Below, in pieces: positions 17,657 to 27,151 of a DNA stretch of 49,194 bases. The notes below the pieces were generated by a model. That model was not told the DNA's origin, did not search any database, and saw nothing but the letters and a program-made list of their open reading frames with translations. The stretch is from Phycisphaerae bacterium. GTDB taxonomy: Bacteria > Planctomycetota > Phycisphaerae > SM23-33. Location: contig JAIORC010000132.1 of assembly GCA_021108335.1 (NCBI GenBank), forward strand, positions 1 to 49,194. Direction: 5' to 3'. Numbering within the stretch: the stretch's first letter is position 1; each line of letters begins with the position of its first letter. The position numbers were made by a program, and so were the translations under genes.

Positions 17657-20600
17657 ATGAGTTCGGAACGGAGATTTTGTACGGAAAGCGGCACGGAGAT
17701 TTTTACCGGCAATGAATTGCTGGTAAAAGGTGCCCTCGAAACCGATGGCGGCGTGCACCTGCTGGCGGGGTATCCCGGCAGCCCGGTGGCGGGCTATTTC
17801 GATTCGCTGAGCCTGTTGAAGGATCTGCTGAACAGCAAGGGTATTCGTGCGGCTATCAACAATAACGAGGCCCTGGCCGCGGCGATGCTCAACGGCAGTC
17901 AGACTCTGCCGTCACGGGCGATGATCGTGATGAAATCGGTCGGCGTACACGTCGCCGCCGACGCGCTGGCTTTGGGCAATCTGGCCGGTGCCAACCGCGA
18001 GGGCGGAGCTATCGTCGTCTACGGCGACGACCCGTGGAGCGACTCGACGCAAGTCCCCGCAGACAGCCGCTATATCTCCAAACACCTGTTCATCCCCACC
18101 ATCGAACCGTCCAACCCGCAGGAATGCAAGGACTTCGTGGGCCTGTCGTTCAAGCTGTCGGCAGCCAGCGAATTGTTCGCCGGATACGTCCTGACGACGA
18201 ATCTCGCCGACGGCGGCGGCACGGTAACCTGCAAGCCGAACCAGTACCCCGAATTCAACATGCTCAACAAGCTGGACCTGGACACCTCCCGGATAAACCT
18301 GGACAAACGAGTCCTGCTGCCGCCGCGTACATGGTGGCAGGAAGAATCCCTGACCAGCCGATTCCAGACAGCGATGAAAGTCGCCCGCGAGCTTGGCCTG
18401 AACAAGATAAACCACGGGCCGCCGACGGGCACGAAAGCGCCCATCGGCTTCGTAAGTGCCGGCCTGGGCCACGATTACCTCGTCCAGGCGCTTCACGACA
18501 TGGAAGTGCTGGGCGATTATCCGATTCTCAAATTCGGTATGAGCTACCCGATCGACCCCAGCCTTGTCGAAGAACTTGCCGGCATGTGCGAGCGGATTGT
18601 CGTCGTCGAGGAACGCCGCGGCTTCATGGAAGAGCAGATCGCCGAAATAATCATCGCCGGCAAACAAGCGGGCGGCCCGCTGGAAAATGTGGAGTTGTGG
18701 GGCAAGAAATTCCCCGACGGCCTGACGCCCATCCCCGATTCGCGAGGCCTGCACCCGTCGATGCTGCTTGGCGTGCTCGGGCCTTTGCTGAAAAAATTCA
18801 GCGGCGCGAAATCCACCGTCGTTATCGACCGCGAACTGACCGCCCTTGCCGAAACCGAACACGTGTCGACCGGCGGCGTGGAAATTCCGCCCCGCCTGCC
18901 GAGTTTCTGCCCCGGCTGTCCGCACCGCGACACAGCAAGCCTCTGCCTGGAAATCAAGCGGAAGTTCAGCGACCCGCACTACATGAAAACCAAAGGCCTG
19001 AAGCCGGTGGACCTGATGTTCCACGGCGACACCGGCTGTTACACGATGCTGCTGTTCCCGCCGAACAACGACCTGATGCACGATTATTCCGGCATGGGTC
19101 TTGGCGCAGGCACGGGCAGCGGCGTTGACCCGTTCATCACCAATAAGGAAGTCGTCTTCCTGGGCGACTCGACGTTCTATCATTCCGGGCTGATCGGGAT
19201 TTCTCAGGCGGTCAATCTCAATCAGGACATCACGTTTATCATCCTGGACAACAGCACCACGGCGATGACCGGCCATCAGCCCCAGCCGGGCAATAACTAC
19301 GACCTCGTCGGCAACCTCACGCCGGAAGAGAACATCGAAGACATCGTCCGCGGCATCGGCGGGGCGCTCGGCGTGCCGATTTATCGCGTAAACCCGGAAC
19401 TCCGCGAAGAATACCGCGACCTACTGGAAGATGTCTTCCTGCGGGACGGCGTGAAGATTATCATCTCGGACAAGGAATGCGGAATTACCAGCAATCGTCG
19501 CAAACGCCGCGAAGAACGGGAAATCACCCGCCAGAAGGGCTTCCTGCCGACGAAAGAATACACGAACGTCAACCAGGATATCTGCCAGTTCTGCCTGGCC
19601 TGTGCGGATATAACAGGCTGTCCCGGCCTCCGCCACGTCGATACCGATTACGGCACGAAGATGGACACCGATACAAGCTGGTGCGTCGCCGACGGCGCCT
19701 GCCACCGGCTCGGCGCGTGCGACGCGTTTGAAACCATAACCGTTACCCGCAAAAACAAGCCTCGCACCAAAGTGCCCGAACTGGATCTCGAAGACATTCC
19801 CGAACCGACGAAAAGGCCGGTGGGCGAGCTGTGGCGGGGCTGTCTTACGGGCGTCGGCGGCATGGGTATCGGGCTGGCTACGAGCATTCTCGTCCGGGCG
19901 GGCCACAAGGAAGGCTATAACGTCATCTTCCTGGACAAGAAAGGCCTGGCGATTCGCAACGGCGGCGTGGTCAGCCAGGTGGTGTTCAATATCTCGAATC
20001 AGCCGATTACCGCCCTGATTTCCTACGGCAAAGCCGACCTGCTGCTGGGCGTGGATATCCTCGAAGCCGCCCGCATTCTCGACCCGTCGCACCGCCTCCG
20101 CATCGCCAGCAAAAAGCAGACTGCCGCGGTAATCAACACCGACAAAATCGCCACGCTCAACGGGCTGATGGGCCGGGGCAGCGACTACGACCCCGCCGAG
20201 CTGGAAGCCCTCATCCGCCAGCACACCCGGCCGGACGAGTTCCTCGCCCGCGACATCTCGCGAATCTGCGAAAAGTACCTCGGCAGCAAAATTTACGCCA
20301 ATATCATGATGATGGGCTACGCGTTCCAGCAGGGGTTGATTCCCGTTTCGATGCACTCGATGGCTTGGGCGATCAAAGACTCCATCCGCGTGGACTTCCG
20401 CAAGAACCTCTACGCGTTCAACATGGGCAGGAAGTTTGTGGTCAATCCCGAGTTGTTCCTCGGCTCGCCGCAACGGCTGGGCTGGAAGGAAACCCTCGAA
20501 AACAAATGCCGCTGGACCATCCGCCGTTACGGTAAGAAAAACACGCTGGCCGAGCAGCTCCATTCGCTCGTCAACGATACCGTCGAGGCTGTCGAAGGCC

Positions 20601-22375
20601 TGGACGAATCGCTCAAGCGCGATATCGCCGTCCGGGCATACGACTGCATGCGGTGGGGCGGAATCGACTACGCCCGGCAATTTACAGCCCAGGTGGTGGA
20701 AGTCTACAAGAAGGATCGCCCGGAATACGAATACGCCGCCACGCGCACGGTTATCCAGAACCTGGCTGCGGCGATGCTGATTAAGGACACGATATTCAAA
20801 GCGGAACTGGCGACCCATCCAGAAAAGTACGCCCGCGACCGGGAAAAATACAACGTCAATCCCGCCAACGGCGACCACATAAAGTATTGCTACCCGTGGA
20901 AACGATACATAACCATCGCCGGCAGGAAATTCCGCTGGAATATCACGCTACGGGGCTGGCAACTGAATATCCTCAAGCGAAGCCGCTGGCTGCGCGCGAT
21001 ATTCAGGCCTTTCTCGAAATCCGCCCGGCGGCACCTCGAACGATACGAGCAGAAAGTCGCTGCCTTCGACTATTCCTCCGCCGACGAATACCGCACCGCC
21101 CTGCGCGTACTTTCTTCGCCATTGTGCATGGATTGCATGTCTCCGGCGTGCAGCCAGCTCGGCTGTCCGCTGTCGGGCGATATCCCTGTGTGGATGATGC
21201 TGGCCAACAGCGGCAAGTGGAAGGACGCCTCCGCCCGCCTGCACGAGAAGAACAACTTCCCGGAATTCACCGCAGCCATCTGCCCAGCTTTCTGCGAGCA
21301 GAGCTGCAAAGGCTCACTGCACGACATGCCGGTGCAGGTGCGAGATATGGAGCAGCAAATCGTGGACAAAGCCTTCGCCGAAGGCTGGGTCGCGCCCGTC
21401 CCGGCCAAGGTCAAAACCGGCAAAAAGGTAGCCGTCGTCGGTTCAGGCCCAGCCGGCCTTGCCGCCGCCCAGCAACTCGCCCGGGCCGGCCATAGCGTAA
21501 CCGTCTTCGAAAAAGACGACGCCCCGGGCGGCCTGCTGCGATACGGCATTCCGAACGCCCGCCTGGAAAAGCAACTCATCGACCGCCGCCTGAAACAGCT
21601 CGATGCCGAGGGCGTGAGATTCGAGTGCGGCGTGGAAATCGGCAAGGAAATCTCGGCTGCTACGCTGCGGCGGGATTACGACGCGATCTGCCTTGCTGTC
21701 GGCGCTTCCGAGCCTCGCGACCTGCCCTTACCCGGCAGAGACGCCGACAACATCGTATTCGCGATGGATTTCCTCAAGCAGGAGAATCTCGTTTTTGACG
21801 GCGATCACCTGGAGAAGGTTTTCAGCATCGATGCCAAGGGCAAAACGGTTATCGTTATCGGCGGCGGGCTGACCGGCGAGGATTGCGTCGAGACGGCTTT
21901 GTCGCAGGGGGCTAAGGAAGTTCACCAGTTGGAGATTCTCGCCCAGCCGCGACAACCCGCGGTAGCCTTGCCGGAAGAAACGCCCGAAAACGTGACGCAT
22001 CACTGGTGCGCCGCGACCAAGAAATTTACCGCCCAAGGCGGGCAGTTCAAGGGTATCACCGCGAAAAAGGTTAAGTACGTCCCGTCCGCCGCCGGGCCTG
22101 TCATGGAAGAAATTCCCGACAGCGAATTTTCCGTCAAAGCCGACCTGGCGATCCTGGCGATGGGATTCAAGGCGAAGATCGACCCGCGAATTGTCGAGCA
22201 GCTCGGCCTGGCGACGGACAAGGACGGCAAAGCCCTTGTCAACGAAAGCTACGCCACCAGCGCCACGGGCGTATTCGCCGCCGGCGACATCATTACCGAA
22301 GCCGCCTACGTCGCCGCCGCAATAGACTCCGGCAGAGCCTGCGCCGAACGCATCGACAAACACCTTAACCGGTAG
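17657..22375 (+). CDS. Fused indolepyruvate ferredoxin oxidoreductase-like and GltD-like NAD(P)H/FAD oxidoreductase
   Basis: A single chain of about 1572 residues. In order: an IorA-like 2-oxoacid oxidoreductase alpha part (1-400); a thiamine-diphosphate part with CPGCPHRD at 418-425, GDTGCYT near 457, and GDSTFYHSG near 503 followed by NSTTAMTGHQPQPG; a short cysteine-rich ferredoxin-like stretch (ICQFCLACADITGCPG, about 642, with more Cys to about 690); an IorB-like Rossmann part (CLTGVGGMGIGLAT, about 728); a large helical region (about 900-1130); then a complete GltD-type module with Cys clusters (CMDCMSPACSQLGCP at 1157, CPAFCEQSCKG near 1209), FAD site VAVVGSGPAGLAAAQ (1258), NAD(P) site VIVIGGGLTGEDC (1398) and AAGDI (1541). 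Such IOR enzymes cleave aryl- or branched 2-oxoacids to acyl-CoA with ferredoxin; the GltD part could link this to NAD(P)H. I take ATG 17657; 17639 and 17648 are alternatives. Confidence 0.9.
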   Translation: MSSERRFCTESGTEIFTGNELLVKGALETDGGVHLLAGYPGSPVAGYFDSLSLLKDLLNSKGIRAAINNNEALAAAMLNGSQTLPSRAMIVMKSVGVHVAADALALGNLAGANREGGAIVVYGDDPWSDSTQVPADSRYISKHLFIPTIEPSNPQECKDFVGLSFKLSAASELFAGYVLTTNLADGGGTVTCKPNQYPEFNMLNKLDLDTSRINLDKRVLLPPRTWWQEESLTSRFQTAMKVARELGLNKINHGPPTGTKAPIGFVSAGLGHDYLVQALHDMEVLGDYPILKFGMSYPIDPSLVEELAGMCERIVVVEERRGFMEEQIAEIIIAGKQAGGPLENVELWGKKFPDGLTPIPDSRGLHPSMLLGVLGPLLKKFSGAKSTVVIDRELTALAETEHVSTGGVEIPPRLPSFCPGCPHRDTASLCLEIKRKFSDPHYMKTKGLKPVDLMFHGDTGCYTMLLFPPNNDLMHDYSGMGLGAGTGSGVDPFITNKEVVFLGDSTFYHSGLIGISQAVNLNQDITFIILDNSTTAMTGHQPQPGNNYDLVGNLTPEENIEDIVRGIGGALGVPIYRVNPELREEYRDLLEDVFLRDGVKIIISDKECGITSNRRKRREEREITRQKGFLPTKEYTNVNQDICQFCLACADITGCPGLRHVDTDYGTKMDTDTSWCVADGACHRLGACDAFETITVTRKNKPRTKVPELDLEDIPEPTKRPVGELWRGCLTGVGGMGIGLATSILVRAGHKEGYNVIFLDKKGLAIRNGGVVSQVVFNISNQPITALISYGKADLLLGVDILEAARILDPSHRLRIASKKQTAAVINTDKIATLNGLMGRGSDYDPAELEALIRQHTRPDEFLARDISRICEKYLGSKIYANIMMMGYAFQQGLIPVSMHSMAWAIKDSIRVDFRKNLYAFNMGRKFVVNPELFLGSPQRLGWKETLENKCRWTIRRYGKKNTLAEQLHSLVNDTVEAVEGLDESLKRDIAVRAYDCMRWGGIDYARQFTAQVVEVYKKDRPEYEYAATRTVIQNLAAAMLIKDTIFKAELATHPEKYARDREKYNVNPANGDHIKYCYPWKRYITIAGRKFRWNITLRGWQLNILKRSRWLRAIFRPFSKSARRHLERYEQKVAAFDYSSADEYRTALRVLSSPLCMDCMSPACSQLGCPLSGDIPVWMMLANSGKWKDASARLHEKNNFPEFTAAICPAFCEQSCKGSLHDMPVQVRDMEQQIVDKAFAEGWVAPVPAKVKTGKKVAVVGSGPAGLAAAQQLARAGHSVTVFEKDDAPGGLLRYGIPNARLEKQLIDRRLKQLDAEGVRFECGVEIGKEISAATLRRDYDAICLAVGASEPRDLPLPGRDADNIVFAMDFLKQENLVFDGDHLEKVFSIDAKGKTVIVIGGGLTGEDCVETALSQGAKEVHQLEILAQPRQPAVALPEETPENVTHHWCAATKKFTAQGGQFKGITAKKVKYVPSAAGPVMEEIPDSEFSVKADLAILAMGFKAKIDPRIVEQLGLATDKDGKALVNESYATSATGVFAAGDIITEAAYVAAAIDSGRACAERIDKHLNR

Positions 22376-22396
22376 GAGTTCGTAACATATCCAATG

Positions 22397-22632
22397 ATGG
22401 GTGCCATGCTTCTGCTTGCAGAAGCATGCGGTAATGAAACGCGATGGAGGCAAACACCCATAATGTCTAATGACCAATGTCTAATGACTAAAAAAACACC
22501 TTGGATGGGTGGCCCCCTGGGGGATGGAGTCCGTAACAAACATGCTTCTGCAAGCAGAAGCATGGCACCCGACAAGATAGTTTTTGTAGGCCGGGTCTTG
22601 ACCCGGCGAAAAGAAGGCGAAAGCCTTCTTTT
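22397..22632. repeat. Inverted pair of CATGCTTCTGC hairpins plus partial element A
   Basis: GGGTGC-CATGCTTCTGC-TT-GCAGAAGCATG (22398-22428) is repeated in inverted orientation at about 22541-22570, ending GGCACCC. Between them is a TAATGTCTAATGACC tandem and GGGTGGCCCCCTGGGGG. At 22590-22632 the GTAGGCCGGGTCTTGACCCG end of element A is joined directly to AAGAAGGC-GAAA-GCCTTCTT, as if the element's interior had been deleted. It ends at the galactokinase start. Confidence 0.65.
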
Positions 22633-22644
22633 ATGAGAGCCCCT

Positions 22645-23796
22645 ATGAATATCGAAACCATTAAAAAGACGTTTGCCAAGACCTTTGGCCCTAAACCTGC
22701 CGGCGTGGTTGCTGCGCCCGGCAGGGTGAATCTTATTGGTGAGCATACCGATTACAACGACGGCTTTGTTTTGCCGATAGCTATCGAGCTGCGGACGCTG
22801 GCGGCCTGGTCGCCTCGCGACGACGGCAGAATTGCCCTGGCCTCGGTGCAACAGCCGGGGCGAAACGTCGAGCTTGACCTCTGCGAACCCATCGAAAAGG
22901 CCGAGCCGAAATGGGCGAACTACCCCAAAGGCGTCGCTGCCGGCCTGCGGGCAAAAGGCCTGGAGCTGCCGGCTTGCAACATACTCTTCGACAGCTCGGT
23001 CCCAATCGGCTCGGGCTTGAGCAGTTCCGCCTCGCTGGAAGTCGCTGCCGGGCTGGCTTTGCTGGCTGCCGCGGGCGGGGCCATGGACGGCTACGAGCTT
23101 GCGTTGCTCTGCCAGAAGGCGGAACACGAATTCGCCGGCACGCCGTGCGGCATCATGGATCAGGCGATCTCGGTGCTGGGCACCGCCGGCCATGCGATGC
23201 TGCTGGACTGCCGCGACGGTTCACGCAAACAGATTCCGTTCGGCTCGCCGGAAACGGTGCTGCTGGTCTGCGATACGCAGGTAGCCCATGAACTGTCCGA
23301 CGGCGGCTACGAGGCCAGGCGGTGGCAGTGTTACTCGGCTGCGGAAAAGCTGGGCATCCCCGCTCTCCGCGACGCCGACGGGCAAACCGTCGCCAAAGTT
23401 CTGGCGGACGAGAATTTCACCGAAAAGGAAAAAATGCGTGTGCGACATGTCGTAGGCGAAATCGGCAGAACCCTCCAAGCCGTCAACGCCCTCAACGCCG
23501 GCGACCTGGCAGCCTTCGGCAGGCTGATGTACGAGTCGCACGAATCGCTGCGGGACGACTACGAGGTCAGTTGCGAAGAGTTGGACGAAATCGTCGAAAT
23601 CGCACGCAGCCTCGACGGCGTACTCGGAGCACGGATGACCGGCGGCGGATTCGGCGGCTGCGCTATCGTGCTATGCCAAGCCGATCACGCCGCGAATATC
23701 CAGACGACAATCGAAGATAAGTTCCTCGCGAAATTCTCCAACCCCTGCCGCATCTTCCCCACCCACGCCGCAGCCGGCGCGGAAATCATCGAGTAA
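22645..23796 (+). CDS. galK: Galactokinase
   Basis: GalK phosphorylates alpha-galactose with ATP at C1, the first committed step of the Leloir pathway. All three GHMP-kinase motifs are present: the galactokinase signature GRVNLIGEHTDYNDG (residues 26-40), the phosphate loop PIGSGLSSSASLE (about 115-127) and the C-terminal GARMTGGGFGGCAIV (about 330-344). The 383-residue length is normal. I use ATG 22645 (MNIETIKKTF) rather than ATG 22633; the latter lies next to the repeat hairpin. No other Leloir gene (galT, galE) is nearby. Downstream, after a repeat cluster, lies hflX on the same strand, which is unlikely to be cotranscribed. Confidence 0.95.
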   Translation: MNIETIKKTFAKTFGPKPAGVVAAPGRVNLIGEHTDYNDGFVLPIAIELRTLAAWSPRDDGRIALASVQQPGRNVELDLCEPIEKAEPKWANYPKGVAAGLRAKGLELPACNILFDSSVPIGSGLSSSASLEVAAGLALLAAAGGAMDGYELALLCQKAEHEFAGTPCGIMDQAISVLGTAGHAMLLDCRDGSRKQIPFGSPETVLLVCDTQVAHELSDGGYEARRWQCYSAAEKLGIPALRDADGQTVAKVLADENFTEKEKMRVRHVVGEIGRTLQAVNALNAGDLAAFGRLMYESHESLRDDYEVSCEELDEIVEIARSLDGVLGARMTGGGFGGCAIVLCQADHAANIQTTIEDKFLAKFSNPCRIFPTHAAAGAEIIE

Positions 23797-23798
23797 AA

Positions 23799-24080
23799 GT
23801 AGGGTGGGTGCTTGCACCCACGCGGGAACTATGCGAATTCCCACAATGTCGGGTGGCATGGAAATCCCGCGTTTTTTGCGGGATAGCCATGAAAGATCGA
23901 TTCACAATTTCTGCAACATCCCTTTCTCAAAACCACTCAACATACCATCTGCCGTCGTGTATCTATCTTTCATGGCCATCGGCTTCGCCGCTGACCATGC
24001 CACCCGATATTTTTTTCTGGGCCAATCATGGCGACCCAAAACTGTAGGGTAGGTGCTTGCTCCCACGCGGAAACTGCATA
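23799..24080. repeat. Repeat cluster: long composite element and two GGGTGCTTGCACCC hairpins
   Basis: GTAGGGTGGGTGCTTGCACC (from 23799) is followed by a long composite (23840-24037). The composite begins CCCACAATGTCGGGTGGCAT, has the hairpin TCCCGCGTTTTTTGCGGGA, a stretch GATCGATTCACAATTTCTGC, an inner hairpin CATGGCCATCGGC.., the frame CCATGCCACCC, and ends TTTTTTTCTGGGCCAATCAT. A second copy lies at 28759-28940 with a different inner hairpin. A decayed GTAGGGTAGGTGCTTGCTCC copy follows (24043-24070). No gene lies in this 376 bp gap. Confidence 0.7.
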
Positions 24081-24172
24081 CCAGCCGCGAAAAACCGCGA
24101 AATATTCGGGCCTTTCGTATATAATACTTATAGAGACGTTTATGTTCATTGCAGGAGAACCGCCGAAAACAC

Positions 24173-25471
24173 ATGGCTGAGATGACACGCGAAGAATTAA
24201 CCGTTCGGCAGGAGCGAGTCCTGCTGGTCGGCGTGATATTACCAGACGGAACCGCGGACCCCCGCGACCCGCTGGGCGAATTGCGATCCCTGGCGAAAAC
24301 CGCCGGGGCGAAAGTTGCCGACGAAATGGTCGCCAAACGCCGCATGCCGCACGTCAAATGCTACGTCGGCGCCGGCAAGGCCGAGGAAATCGCCCAGCGC
24401 TGCGAGCAAAACGAAATCGACGCGATCATTTTCGATAACGATTTGACACCCAGCCAAATCCGCAAGCTGGAAGAGATCACCGAGTGTAAGGTACTCGACC
24501 GCAGCGAATTGATCCTGGACATTTTCGCCAACCATGCCCAATCTTCACAAAGCCGCCTCCAGGTGGAGCTTGCCCAACTGGAATACACCTACCCGCGGCT
24601 CAGCGGCATGTGGACGCACCTCGACCGGCACGGCGGCGGGGTCGGCACGCGAGGCCCCGGCGAACGACAGATCGAAACCGACCGCCGCATCGTCCAGAAA
24701 CGCGTCGGCTTCCTCAAAAGCAAACTAGCCGATATCGACCGGCGAAAGCTCCGCGAAGTCAAAGGCCGAAACGACACGTTCTGCGTCTGCCTGGTGGGCT
24801 ACACCAACGCCGGCAAAAGCACGCTGATGAACCTGCTGACCGGCACGGGAACCTACGTCGCCGACCAACTGTTCGCCACGCTGGAAACCAAGACCCGCCG
24901 CTGGAACCTCAGCCAGCATACCGACGTGCTGCTGAGCGACACCATCGGATTCGTCCGCGATCTGCCGCACCACCTCGTCGCCAGTTTTCGGGCGACGTTG
25001 GAAGAGGCGATCCACGCCGACCTGCTGATTCACGTCGCCGACGCGTCCAGCCATCGCGTGGCCCAGCAGATCCAGGCGGTGGACAAGGTGTTGGACGATC
25101 TTGGTTGCGACCGCAGCCGCGAGCTGCTCGTGCTCAACAAGATCGATCAGATTATCGACCCGACGATTTTCACCATTCTCAACAGTGAGTTCCCCGACGC
25201 TCTGCACGTCTCGGCCAAGACCGGCCGGGGTGCCGACGCCGTTATCCAGGCGGTCGCCAAACGTGCCGAAGGCCTGCCCGTCCGCATAAAGATGGAAGCC
25301 AACTACCGCAACGGCCGGCTGATGCAGTTCATCGCCCAGCACGCCAACGTGGAGCAGCAGACCTATAACGATTCGGTAACCTGCATCGAAGCGATAATCA
25401 CCGCCGACAAACTCGAAGCCATACAATACTTCGGCAACGACGTGGAAATCCTGACACAAACGGCACCGTAA
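24173..25471 (+). CDS. hflX: GTPase HflX
   Basis: HflX is a ribosome-binding GTPase that splits stalled or stressed ribosomes, with an N-terminal nucleotide-binding region of its own. Motifs: family signature HLDRHGGGVGTRGPGERQIE (about 151-170), P-loop VGYTNAGKST (about 208-217), G3 DTIGFVRDLPH (about 256), G4 NKID (322). The coiled linker QIETDRRIVQKRV is also typical. The 432-residue length fits. The track's TTG start at 24149 lies just where AGGAG sits, so I use ATG 24173, although spacing to that AGGAG (16 bases) is long; ATG 24182 is a third choice. A perfect TATAAT lies at 24120-24125 without a clear -35. It stands alone between two repeat clusters. Confidence 0.95.
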   Translation: MAEMTREELTVRQERVLLVGVILPDGTADPRDPLGELRSLAKTAGAKVADEMVAKRRMPHVKCYVGAGKAEEIAQRCEQNEIDAIIFDNDLTPSQIRKLEEITECKVLDRSELILDIFANHAQSSQSRLQVELAQLEYTYPRLSGMWTHLDRHGGGVGTRGPGERQIETDRRIVQKRVGFLKSKLADIDRRKLREVKGRNDTFCVCLVGYTNAGKSTLMNLLTGTGTYVADQLFATLETKTRRWNLSQHTDVLLSDTIGFVRDLPHHLVASFRATLEEAIHADLLIHVADASSHRVAQQIQAVDKVLDDLGCDRSRELLVLNKIDQIIDPTIFTILNSEFPDALHVSAKTGRGADAVIQAVAKRAEGLPVRIKMEANYRNGRLMQFIAQHANVEQQTYNDSVTCIEAIITADKLEAIQYFGNDVEILTQTAP

Positions 25472-25531
25472 CGCCGCAATCCGAAACCCTGATATCTAAA
25501 TCCAAAGGGTGTTGCGAAGCTACAGTTTTTC

Positions 25532-25694
25532 GTAGGCCGGGTCTTGACCCGGCAATTGCATGGCACATGCAACAAGTTCGTCCAATTCGGATTAGCAGCG
25601 GTGAAAAACACGTTTTTCCAAAGATGTATCATCGGAGGGATTTTCATGTAAGAAGGCTGTCGCCTTCTTATCGCCGGGTCAAGACCCGGCCTAC
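25532..25694. mobile_element. MITE-like element A, copy 2 (163 bp)
   Basis: Near-identical to 2242-2405: the same 22 bp inverted ends, the same AATTGCATGGCACATGC stretch and the same AAGAAGGCTGTCGCCTTCTT hairpin, with about a dozen substitutions and one deleted base concentrated in the middle. It lies 60 bases behind the hflX stop. No target duplication could be made out with certainty. Confidence 0.7.
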
Positions 25695-25714
25695 AAAAAA
25701 CGGGTAAAAACAAG

Positions 25715-25975
25715 ACCTGTTGGGTGGCATGGTCCCCTGGGGACCATGTGTTTTTCGTCCCGCGTGGGCGGGAGTACCCATCCTACTCGCGGCGCTGGAT
25801 CACCATGAAGAATGGCGTAGAAATTGTGAATCGATCTTTCATGGCTACCCCGCAAAAAACGCGGAGTTTCCATGCCACCCGACATCATGGGAAATTGTCG
25901 AGTGCCCCCCAAGAGGCTTTCTCGCAACCGTTACATCATGGCTGAAAGCTTCGCTTCCCGCCACGGCACCCATCA
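25715..25975. repeat. Repeat cluster behind hflX
   Basis: In order: GGGTGGCATGGTCCCCTGGG hairpin (25722-25750); decayed inverted GCGTGGGCGGGAGTACCCAT (25765-25790); an inverted copy of the composite element (25824-25900) including GCAAAAAACGC and CCATGCCACCCGACATCATG; and the CATGGCTGAAAGCTTCGCTT..GCCACGGCACCC hairpin (25937-25972). The whole 25472-26001 gap is repeats; no gene is seen. Confidence 0.65.
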
Positions 25976-26001
25976 ATTTAATAAGGACGCGGTACTGGCG
26001 T

Positions 26002-26949
26002 CTATCGCGCGTCGTCGAAGGCTGCCCAGATTGCTTCTGCTTCTTCGGCGTAGGGCGACTTGCCGCTTGGCTGGCTGCCACTGGTTGCCGCCCGGGGCTT
26101 TATCGACCCGAAATCCTCCGCCTGCAATACCGAGCCGTCGCCGAACACTACATTGTAACGGTCGCCGTGGCTGCGTGTGCGCAGAACGTCGAACGTGCCC
26201 GACTTGCCGGCTGACGACTGGTAATCCCACATCCAGAAATTATCCACGAGCAGCGCGCCGGCGGCGACGAAATATTCGCGGCCGGTGTTTTCGATGGTAT
26301 ATTTCCGATTGATTCGCACTTGCGGCAGCGAGCGACACGAGCGGCCGCTGGTGGAGCCGCCGTAGCCGCTGTAGGACATCGGCTGGCCGCCACCGGCCAT
26401 CCTGTAAACGTCCAGCAGCATGCGGCCGGGCTTTACGAATCCGGGACACGGGTTGAACAGGTCGCGGCTGTTGGGGAACCGCAGGCAGTACGTGCTGAAC
26501 TGGTCCGTGTACCGGAAAAAGCTCTTCGTATCGTCCAGGCCCTGCAGCTCCGCGGACGGGCAAACCAACGCTCCCCTGCTGAGATACCCGCCGGCAACCA
26601 GTGCCCACAGGTTGATATTGTCCACATTGGCCCGGCCGAAACGGTTGGGGTCGGCGGGATTCGTCGTGCCGCCCCAGTGCCCGCTGAGGGCGAGATCCGG
26701 GTTCATGATATCGCTGAACGCGAACGGCGGCAGCTTGAGTTTGTGGTCGCCGGCGTAGGTCCATAGCCCCTTCTGGGCGGCGGAGAGATTGGCTTTGCAG
26801 CTTGTCATGCGGGCCATCTCCTTGGCCCGGCTGAACGAGGGGAACAGGATGGACACGAGCAGAACGATGATGGTAATTACCACCAGCAGTTCGATCAGCG
26901 AAAATCCCCGCGCTTTGCACATAACGGCATAACTTTCTGTTATCTCCAT
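26002..26949 (-). CDS. Prepilin-like protein with H-X9-DG domain
   Basis: A type IV prepilin-like protein of the large paralogous set found in planctomycetes. The N-terminal processing site is [20 protein letters not shown]: a glycine before phenylalanine, glutamate five residues on, then one hydrophobic helix. The C-terminal part carries [14 protein letters not shown], which has exactly the spacing of the H-X9-DG motif. The mature globular part (about residues 45-315) contains paired cysteines. It would be cleaved by a prepilin peptidase and sit in a pseudopilus or at the cell surface. The start may be 26949 (15-residue leader) or the ATG at 26922 (6-residue leader MCKARG, the more usual length); neither has a strong ribosome binding site. 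It is a single gene with no secretion-machine genes near it. Confidence 0.88.
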   Translation of the reverse strand: MEITESYAVMCKARGFSLIELLVVITIIVLLVSILFPSFSRAKEMARMTSCKANLSAAQKGLWTYAGDHKLKLPPFAFSDIMNPDLALSGHWGGTTNPADPNRFGRANVDNINLWALVAGGYLSRGALVCPSAELQGLDDTKSFFRYTDQFSTYCLRFPNSRDLFNPCPGFVKPGRMLLDVYRMAGGGQPMSYSGYGGSTSGRSCRSLPQVRINRKYTIENTGREYFVAAGALLVDNFWMWDYQSSAGKSGTFDVLRTRSHGDRYNVVFGDGSVLQAEDFGSIKPRAATSGSQPSGKSPYAEEAEAIWAAFDDAR

Positions 26950-27151
26950 GTCTCTGCGAATTAACAGATGTTATTTTCGGCGATGCCCAGGGCAGTGTCA
27001 ACAGTATGGCACGGAAATACGGATTATGATTAGTATGACGGCGCCGGTTTGCAACCTGTGCTTGGGGGGCCTGATTATATATCGCGCGGCAGGCTGGGTG
27101 GCCCCCTGGGGGATGAACGGCATAGATAGACAGATCGGTTCACCCACTCGT

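Noticed and set aside
17912-19276. 454-codon minus-strand frame opposite the IOR-GltD gene
   Set aside because: It mirrors the codon pattern of the plus-strand gene, which has complete family motifs. GC-rich genes commonly give long antisense frames.
19421-20878. 485-codon minus-strand frame
   Set aside because: Same reason: it lies wholly within the IOR-GltD coding region and has no recognisable domain.
22394-22636. Short frames through the repeat clusters (also near 2113-2448, 25720-26214 and 28599-29050)
   Set aside because: They consist of repeat sequence read in frame (MVPRGPCHP-like) and recur wherever the repeats recur.
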